Assembly: GCA_037176725.1 (NCBI GenBank)
Contig: JAZBRS010000026.1
Location: forward strand, 149,679,501-149,743,500
DNA from: Posidonia oceanica
Lineage: Eukaryota; Streptophyta; Magnoliopsida; Alismatales; Posidoniaceae
Direction of reading: 5' to 3'
DNA length: 64,000 bases
The notes beneath the pieces are model-generated. The model was not told where the DNA came from, searched no databases, and saw only the letters and a list, made by a program, of their open reading frames with translations. This document shows, one piece after another, positions 57,063 through 64,000 of this stretch. Numbering within the stretch: the stretch's first letter is position 1; every line of letters starts with the position of its first letter. A program made the translations under genes and the position numbers.

Positions 57063-58319
57063 TGTATATAAATAATGCTATTCGAGGTGTTTTATGTAAA
57101 TTTTGCAAAAACCTAGAGACTCAAAAAGAATTTAGAAAAAAGAGGGAAAAGGAATAAATGTGCAAAGAATTCAAATTTGAATTCAAATTCATATTATATT
57201 TAAAGAAGAAGAGAAAAGAATTTTGCACAAAGAATGTGGAACCACATCGAATATTCAAATACAAATTTTCATATGCTTAAAGACTTGAATAAATATCAAG
57301 TAAAGCGATGGAATAAAAAAACCAAATTTCAAATTATTTAGGCTCAAGCGCCCTAATGCAAAAATGGCATCATATTTTTTATCTCAGTATTTCGAAGTTT
57401 CATTGTTTAGTTGTAAATATCTAATATTTGAATTTTGAATCGAATTTGTTTGCGACGTGAAAGATATTTTTGTAAGTCTATAAAAGGACCATTATTGTAG
57501 ATCTAAGAGGAGAATGTTCCACCCCTTAGGCTTAGACTCGAATTTAGCTTATTTCCTTTCTTATTTTGGAGAGCTTCAAATGTTCTCTTTGCTGTAATTT
57601 CAGTTCTATCAATAAAAATTCATTTTCTTTTCAATTATGTATGGTATTTCAATTTCCATCTTTAAATCTTTATTTTCTATCATTTCCATGTGCAACTAAA
57701 TTCTAGATCTAGGGTTTAGATAAAGTTTATGTAAGTTTCAGATGTTATGATTAAATATCTCTCTGTCTTCTCATGTTTTAATGTCATGATTACTTAGGCT
57801 AAATGTATATTGCATGAATCTTTGTTATATCGATAAACTTTGATAGACTAATATTAATTACGTCTTTTTAAACTATGTTTAGGGAAAAATAATTGAGGAT
57901 CAGGTGTATAATCTTAGATTTATTATATATCATTTGATTTAGTTTAATTTTTGTATTTTTATCTTGTACTTGATATTCTATGGTGCATTGCATATATATT
58001 ATGCTTGTTAGGATAAAAGTTATTGAGTTAAATTATTTAGATTAAGAAGAGAGTGTGTGTGTGGATTTAATCATACATATTATACTTATATGAATGGATT
58101 CGAAAACCCTAGTTCTCTTTTCTTCTGAAATTTCTTTAAGTATATAAAATATATCAACTCTCAAATAATTACTCCAATCAGATATCTTTAATCCATCTTC
58201 TTCATCTATCATTAACTGACAATTAATCTTTGTTATATTACTTTATTCTTTATGGGATCGATCCGTACTTGCATATGTACTACATAGTATGTCATACACT
58301 TGCAGCATATTACAATTTG
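57063..58319 (+). mobile_element. Probable LTR remnant of a Ty3/gypsy element
   Basis: The first 38 bases match 7997-8034. A TATA box (CTATAAAAGG, about 57479) is followed by a leader with CACCCCTTAGGCTTAGACTC and an AATAAA signal (about 57610). Further on comes GGGATCGATCCGTACTTGCA (about 58254), a pattern common at the U5 end of Athila-like LTRs. Neither end is fixed and no target duplication was found. Confidence 0.4.
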
Positions 58320-60514
58320 ACATTAGGAATCTTGGAGATTCCTAGATGTGTGGAGCTTGGTTCTGGATGCTTTGTTTGAAGACAGAGTCATCATAGCCGA
58401 GTCATGCGTTTTGGCCTTACATTTTGGTCGTGCATTTAGGGCCTGGAGTAGAATGCGATGGCCTTGTTTTTTGTTAGTGTATGTTTTGGTGTTAGAGGAA
58501 TTTTTAAATGTTTTCCTTTAAACGTTTTGGAAAATATGAAAAAGAGTTTTAAAGGACTTCCATTATTTTTATTGTGAACTAAGAGGACAAGGTTGAAGTT
58601 GGAAGACCAAGAGGATCAAGGCTGAAGTTCAGGAACCAATAGACCAAAAGGTTGTGTTGACAGAACCAAGATGTAAGACGATGCTTCTGAATGGTCAAGT
58701 ATAAGGTCGAGGTTAAGATTCAAGTGTTAAGTGCTGATAGAATCAAGAGGTTAGAGTCCTCTAGGTGGTTTGGACATTGAAAGTAAGGACGTCGAGAGAA
58801 AGTACTCTACATAGTTGACTAGAGTGTAATATGCACATACCTCACTTTTGGTAACGTCCTTGAGTTGATAGTTGTGACGGTTCTTCGAAACCCGTGATAG
58901 GGGAGCTCCTCGCAGGGTGGCTCGTCTGCACAGTACAGTGTGCTTCGTCAACTACTTGTTGACTAGTGTCGGTTGCTTGGCGTCAGGCAACACGACAAGT
59001 TTTGTTTGGTTGTGTTGAGTTTTCAGCGGATCACAGGGTACGTCCTTTTTGACGTCCTTAACTCAGGTCACCTAGATCTCCTACCCGGGCCCTACCATTC
59101 GGCAGTCACAACCTCGAACCAGTACCTGACCCTCTAGGGGTATCGGTCGTCCTTGGTCCGCCAGAACAGTCCCACGGTCCGTGACTCCTACCACTCAGCA
59201 ACCACGACCTCAAACTCGCGCCTGGTCTTCTAGAGGTATCAGTCATCCCTAGTCCACCAGTGCGAATCTTTGTGGTTCCTATCAAAAATTGTGGAAAACT
59301 CTTTTCAAAACCATATGCAATCTTTTCAAAATTATCTTCAAAACATTTTTATATTGCAAAACCAATCAAAGAACCACACCATGATTTAATCCATATTAAA
59401 CCATAAAAAAAGCAAACCACAGCCACCACTGCAGGGTCTGAATTGACCCCAAACCGCGGTGGTGATCCGTGGGACCATCCCGCATTGTGGTCCGCAATAC
59501 AAACCAGCGGTCCACCCCAAACAGATCACCAGAACCTGCAAACGCAGCATGACCCAAAATCACCTTTTTTGGAAACTTGAACCGATCTCAGCACAAGCCA
59601 TCAAAAATTTCACAAAATTTATCAAAACAAAGAGCTCTAAGTGTTCTACTATTTGGAACAAAAATCACGAGAATCCGTTACTCGTAGCTCAAGTTATGGA
59701 AATCCAAAGCAACAGGTCTCAAAAGGGTGAACAGTACCAAGGCCGTTGAAAAACCACTATAAAATCCTTGAGAAATTCCAAAAAATTATGAAAGCTCTAC
59801 CATACAACTAAATCAAGCTAGACAACACATTCACCATCAATTCTTGCATAATCAAAAGAAGAAAAAGAGAAGTAGGACGCGTACTTGGCTTACAGTCGCG
59901 AGTCTCTTCTCTCTTTCCTTCTCCGACCAGTCTCTGCTTCTCCTCTTCTCCCTCTCCCTATCTTTCCCTTAGGCTTTCTCTGGTTTCCTCCCCTTCGACC
60001 GGTGCCAACTCGTTGCTTTAATAAGCAACCACGGTCAGCATATCCCCGGAAATCCTAGGCATGAAACACATAGGCCATGGTGGCCACAGTAGAAGGCGGT
60101 GACGTGTCGAAAAAAATCTGAATTGTTAATGTGTTGTTTTAGCACCACTTACCTTCCCTAGGGTCCCACACATTCACCGGTCGCAATATGCCAAAATACC
60201 ACACAATACAGAGAGTTAGGGAAAACTACAAACACAACAAGAGGAGAACCAACATAAATCCATCATGATTATCCAAAAATATATTTACAATTACTGGTAA
60301 TCACAATCCAATTCATGTAGATTACACTCAATTGGGTATTAATTCCCAATACAAGTCTTACATTAATTCTAGATTCTAAACTGAAAAAAACGCAATGGAA
60401 ACCCGCGGTTCAAATCCACGGTACCAATCTACGGTACCAATCCATTGGACCAATCCATGGTAGAAATCCACGGTACCAATTTGTGGTTGGCCCGTACTGA
60501 CCGCTGATATTACA
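58320..60514. mobile_element. Two LTR fragments of the LARD-like family in opposing orientation
   Basis: The right part (about 59036-60514) has the same orientation as the element at 36654-45413. It shares its layout (cytosine-rich repeats, a CTAAGTG(T/C)TCTAC(T/A)AT(T/A)TGGAA segment near 59636, CT-rich tract near 59890) and ends GATATTACA at 60514 like that LTR. The left part (about 58320-59035) reads the other way and includes TTGCTTGGCGTCAGGCAACA. The junction near 59035 is an inversion or independent insertion. The right edge cuts straight into Copia polymerase. Confidence 0.45.
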
Positions 60515-60516
60515 AT

Positions 60517-61878
60517 AAAACTCGTCTAGTTGCTAAAGGCTACAGTCAGGTAGAAGGTATTAATTATAATGATAACTTTTCACTTGTTGTTAAGCATTCC
60601 TCTATTCATGTTTTGCTATCATTGATCGTAGCTTATGACATGGAGTTGGAGCAACTAGATATAAAGACGGCCTTTCTACATGGTGAACTTGATGAACAAA
60701 TTTATATGAAGCAGCTAGAAGGTTTTGTTGTTGAAGGAAAAGAACATCAAGTTTGTTTGCTAGAGAGATCATTATATGGCTTGAAGCAATCACTAAGGCA
60801 ATGGTATAAGAGGTTTGATGCTTTCATGGTTACACACAGCTACCATAGAAGTAGTTATGACAGCTGTGTTTACATGAAGAAACTTGATGATGACTCTTTT
60901 ATCTATTTGTTTCTAAATGTCGATGATATGTTGATTGCAGCCACAAATAAATATGAGATTTGCAATTTGAAAGCTTTACTTAGTGGAGAATTTGAAATGA
61001 AGGATTTGGGACCATTAAAGAAAACTCTTGGCATGGAAATCCACAGGGACAGAAAGAACAAGAAATTGTACCTTAGTTATGAAAAAAACTTGAAGAAGGT
61101 TCTACAATGTTTTGCGATAAAGAACTTCAAGTTAGAAAGAATTCCTTTTAGAGCACACTTTAAGCTTTCTGCAGATCAATCTCCACAAACAGAAGAAGAG
61201 AAGACTTACATGTCTCGTGTTCCCTATTCCTGTGCAATAGGAAGCATTATGTATGCTATGATTTGCACTCATCCAAACGTTGCCCAGGCTGTCAGTGTTG
61301 TGAGTAGATATATGACAAACCCAAGAAAGGAGCATTGGCAAGTAGTAAAATGGATTCTAAGATACCTCAGAGGTACTTTGGATGTTCGTCTAGAGTTTAG
61401 AAGGAATAAGGGAGAGTTAGTTGGCTTTGTTGACTCAGATTTTGCAGGTGATCATGATAAAAGGTCTCTTACAGGATACTTATTCTTCATTGGAAGTTGT
61501 GTGGTCAATTGAAAGTCAACTTTGCAAGCTACAGTAATGCTGTCTACCACCAAAGTTGAATATATAACTTTAGCAGAAGCAATCAAAGAAGCCATATAGT
61601 TAAAAAGCTTGTTTACTGAGCTCGGCCAAGAACAGGATAATATTGTTGTGTATTGTGACAATCAAAGTGCTATTTACCTGTCAAATGATTAGATGTTTCA
61701 TGAGAGAACAAAGCACATTGATGTCAGGTACCATTTCATACATGAAATAATTGCATGTGGTGAAATTTAAGTAATGAAGATTTGTACAACAAACAATTCA
61801 GCCGATATGATGACTAAACCTCTTCCACCCACCAAGTTTGATTTTTGTTTCGACTTGGTTGGATTGTACTACTCTTGA
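60517..61878 (+). pseudogene. Copia reverse transcriptase - RNase H fragment
   Basis: The frame is open from the left border (KTRLVAKGYSQVEGINYNDN) to 61509 and contains the reverse transcriptase palm: LEQLDIKTAFLHGELDEQIY, LLERSLYGLKQS, then LNVDDMLIA in place of the usual YVDDM. RNase H follows with LVGFVDSDFAGDHDKRSLTG. Four stops break the RNase H part (the first in CVVN-stop-KSTLQAT, where a Trp is expected), then NNSADMMTKPLP closes the polyprotein. The 5' portion (gag, protease, integrase, first fingers of RT) is cut off by the LTR fragment ending at 60514. About 454 codons remain; it is inactive. Confidence 0.9.
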
Positions 61879-61988
61879 AGGGACAGGCATTGGTGGAGGA
61901 AAGACGAGTACCACACATATGGGAGAATTCAAGTCAATGTGGAGATTTGTTGAGTTCGTGTCTTGAATTCACTGCATATAGCCTAGCA

Positions 61989-62233
61989 GACGTCCGTGTG
62001 AACGTCCGTTTCGTCACTGCTACAACCAGAGTTTTTGTGAACATTCGAAACAGACGTCCGCTAGCATGCTGCTACAACTCAGGAGAAAAATGGACACTCA
62101 CTTCGGACGTCCGCTAGAGTACTGCATCGATTCAGTGAAATAACGGACGTCTGCCCGAACGTCCGTTTCGCTTGCAGTTCGAACCCAGAGTTTCAAACGG
62201 ACGTCCATTACGACAGTTATATATATATATAAT
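61989..62233 (+). promoter_or_regulatory. LTR promoter: five GACGTC boxes upstream of a TATA box
   Basis: GACGTC occurs at 61989, 62053, 62106, 62146 and 62200, four of them followed by CG or TG, with two further AACGTCC words at about 62001 and 62159. TTATATATATATATAAT at 62218-62233 follows the last box by 12 bases. GACGTC is the core of the C-box bound by plant bZIP factors, so the array probably acts as an enhancer. Confidence 0.55.
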
Positions 62234-62334
62234 CCCGTTTTAGGGTGTTGGAAGGAGAGTTTTTTGGCTTGTAATCCAAGAGGAAGAAGACAACTATTCT
62301 CTTATGCTCCTCCTTCATCCTTGTACTTCCAAAA

Positions 62335-62723
62335 CATAGTGGATTTGAGTTCTTCTCCATCCGTAGACGTAGGTTTCAACCGAACCACGTAAATTATCTG
62401 TGTTTTGTGGTGTATTTTCTTTTTTTTTCTTCTCTTACACTATTTCTCTCTCCCACGAATTTTTGATTTGTTGTTGGTTTGATCTACATGTTTTTTAATC
62501 CATATCTACAATATGTTTTTCAATCCATATCTACATAGTGGATTTGAGTTCTTCTCCACCCGTAGACATAGGTTTCGACTGAATCAAGTAAATTCTCTGT
62601 GTTTTGTGGTGTGTTCTATTTTCTTTCTTCTTCTCTTACAATATTTCTCTCTCCCATGAATTTTTGGTCTATTGTTGGTTTGATCCACACGTTTTTCAAT
62701 CCATATCTACAATCCGTTCAACA
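62335..62723 (+). repeat. 199-bp tandem duplication in the Copia LTR
   Basis: CATAGTGGATTTGAGTTCTT begins copies at 62335 and 62534. The copies remain aligned through CCATATCTACAAT with about one change in ten. The second copy ends at the LTR border. Confidence 0.8.
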
Positions 62724-64000
62724 CTTAACAGTTTTTAGGTATGTTTGAAATTTGTTTTGTAACTTTCTTCTTAAAATAGACTTATATATTTCAAGTAATA
62801 TATGAATCTTGTAGTTTAGTTCTTTATCATAAGACAAGCATGAGGTTCATTATGTATTCTACTTCTGTAGTTTTAGTTGTGATCTTTTTTCAGTATTCTA
62901 TTTATTACTTCCTATAGGAAACTTTAATTTGTTAAATTTTTCTTGGGATTGAAAATATACTTGTCTACCTATGATATGTGCTAATATCAAAATTTTATTA
63001 ACTTGGAGTTGCTACCAGATCATATTAGAAGTTTACATAAAGTTCTGTCCAACTCTGTTGATCCTTGTGTTACTATGCTTTATTATTTTATTTATTTGTC
63101 TAGGTAGAAAACTCCAAATTAGATGTTTATTTTTCTGAATTAAAGTTGAATAATAAAACTATCATGGGAATTAATTCCATGATTTTATCATTCTTGTGTC
63201 AATGTCAGTTATTGTTTTAGATTGGAATATAAGTTTATCAAGTTCTGCTGTGACCATATCTACCTTGTCATAGTGATGCAACTATATCTCTTAATTGACA
63301 TATCTAATCTAAGAAATTTCTTTTGCATATGAAACTAGATTCATGAAGAAACTTTAGGTTTTCATTTTTTATTTTTAACATATTCGAGTTGATTCCAGTT
63401 CATACCTAAATTAAGGTTTCATTCAGAGTTATGATATACAAATCTAAGTCCAACAATTTTTAGTCTTGTATCAAAAATGAAGTCTAGTATTGGATTCAAT
63501 CATATCTCACGGTCTCTCTCTTTTTCTCTTTGTGGTTTTTAAATCAATGCTGCAAAATAATGTAAGGAAAAAATGAGAATTTATCGAGCCTTTCATTTGC
63601 GCGTTGCTTCAAAAGTAATCCCTTTTCATTAGATCTCAACAGAAATTACTTACATAAACGACCCTAATTGATTATTATATGTTTTTTTTGTAGAGTTTAA
63701 CTGATTATAAACGACCGCCGTAGAGCAATTGGCAAGTCCTGTGAAAATATGTTGTAACACCTAGATAGTGTAGAAATTTAAGGATTTATGAGAACCAACT
63801 CCATTAGTTAGGCTTCCAAATAAAAAAAAAAGAGTTTTAACATATTACCATATGTTGAACATAAATGATCGGAAATTGTTATTCTTCTCTTCTTTCCTGG
63901 TGACGGTGAAAACTGCTGAAAAATCTACGGTACAATATGATGTTCTAATATGTAATATTACTCAGAGAGAAAGAGAGAGAGGGGTCTTGCCCTTTTCATG
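62724..64000. other. Unassigned AT-rich DNA at the right edge
   Basis: No open frame, splice pattern or repeat structure that I can name. A purine-rich GAGAGAAAGAGAGAGAGGGG tract lies at the extreme right (63965-63984). Confidence 0.5.

Larger units (their letters stand above)
61948..62723 (+). mobile_element. 3' LTR of the Copia element
   Basis: It starts TGTTGAGTTCG right after a short purine tract (GTGGAGATT) and ends CCGTTCAACA, giving the inverted ends TGTTGA/TCAACA. The 776-bp LTR contains five GACGTC boxes, a TATA box and a 199-bp tandem duplication (copies start at 62335 and 62534). A 5' partner LTR is not in the window. Confidence 0.75.

Noticed and set aside
1..64000. tRNA, rRNA or snRNA genes
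   Set aside because: I found no cloverleaf with A and B boxes or conserved RNA core; the tRNA-like matches are only short retroelement primer sites.

Overview
This window looks like nuclear DNA of a flowering plant with a large, repeat-rich genome. Every recognisable host-gene piece is a plant one: GT47 exostosin, IQD calmodulin-binding protein, plastid KAS II, PDS5 and VPS52. Spliceosomal introns are visible, and nearly all the rest is plant transposable elements (Ty3/gypsy Tat-like, a LARD-like element, Copia, a Helitron). I cannot place it more finely than angiosperm. I see no intact host gene, no RNA gene and no CRISPR array.

Region by region. 0.2-4.5 kb: a broken GT47 glycosyltransferase gene whose second exon was hit by a full-length reverse-transcribed IQD mRNA (10-bp target duplication, poly-A tail), with its 3' end partly tandem-duplicated. 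5.4-9.6 kb: decayed retroelement coding sequence and LTR-like DNA with two near-identical hairpins. 9.63-21.50 kb: an 11.9-kb Helitron that carries intron-containing fragments of three unrelated genes (KAS II, PDS5, VPS52), all in the same orientation; a small TIR element sits inside the PDS5 intron. 21.5-36.4 kb: a dead Tat-lineage element (primer site, leader, gag, protease) whose polymerase region is absent. In its place lie two blocks, about 8.4 kb together, of a 79-bp tandem repeat split by a 1.4-kb solo LTR.

36.65-45.41 kb: a complete LTR element on the minus strand (2.94-kb LTRs, 5-bp target duplication AAAGC, tRNA-iMet primer site) with no coding capacity. It is inserted into an older, oppositely oriented LTR of a related family (36.36-36.65 plus 45.41-46.88 kb). 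46.9-50.0 kb: a retroelement ORF and minus-strand Copia pieces (gag, LTR, integrase start). 50-58.3 kb: AT-rich DNA with microsatellites and LTR-like promoter DNA. 58.3-60.5 kb: LTR fragments in opposing orientation. 60.5-62.7 kb: Copia reverse transcriptase/RNase H followed by its 3' LTR, which has five GACGTC boxes in front of a TATA box. The last 1.3 kb is featureless.

The most unusual item is the 79-bp repeat. Each unit contains two stem-loops with different stems but the same 9-nt loop (CCGTCCGGT). The unit is almost free of stop codons in most frames, and the array was amplified in blocks of about 1.0 and 3.0 kb. The 12-kb multi-gene Helitron, the mosaic LTRs of the 8.8-kb element and the frameshift-free IQD retrocopy also merit a second look. 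Nothing here acts as a pathway; the 'genes working together' are nested mobile elements recording a sequence of insertions.
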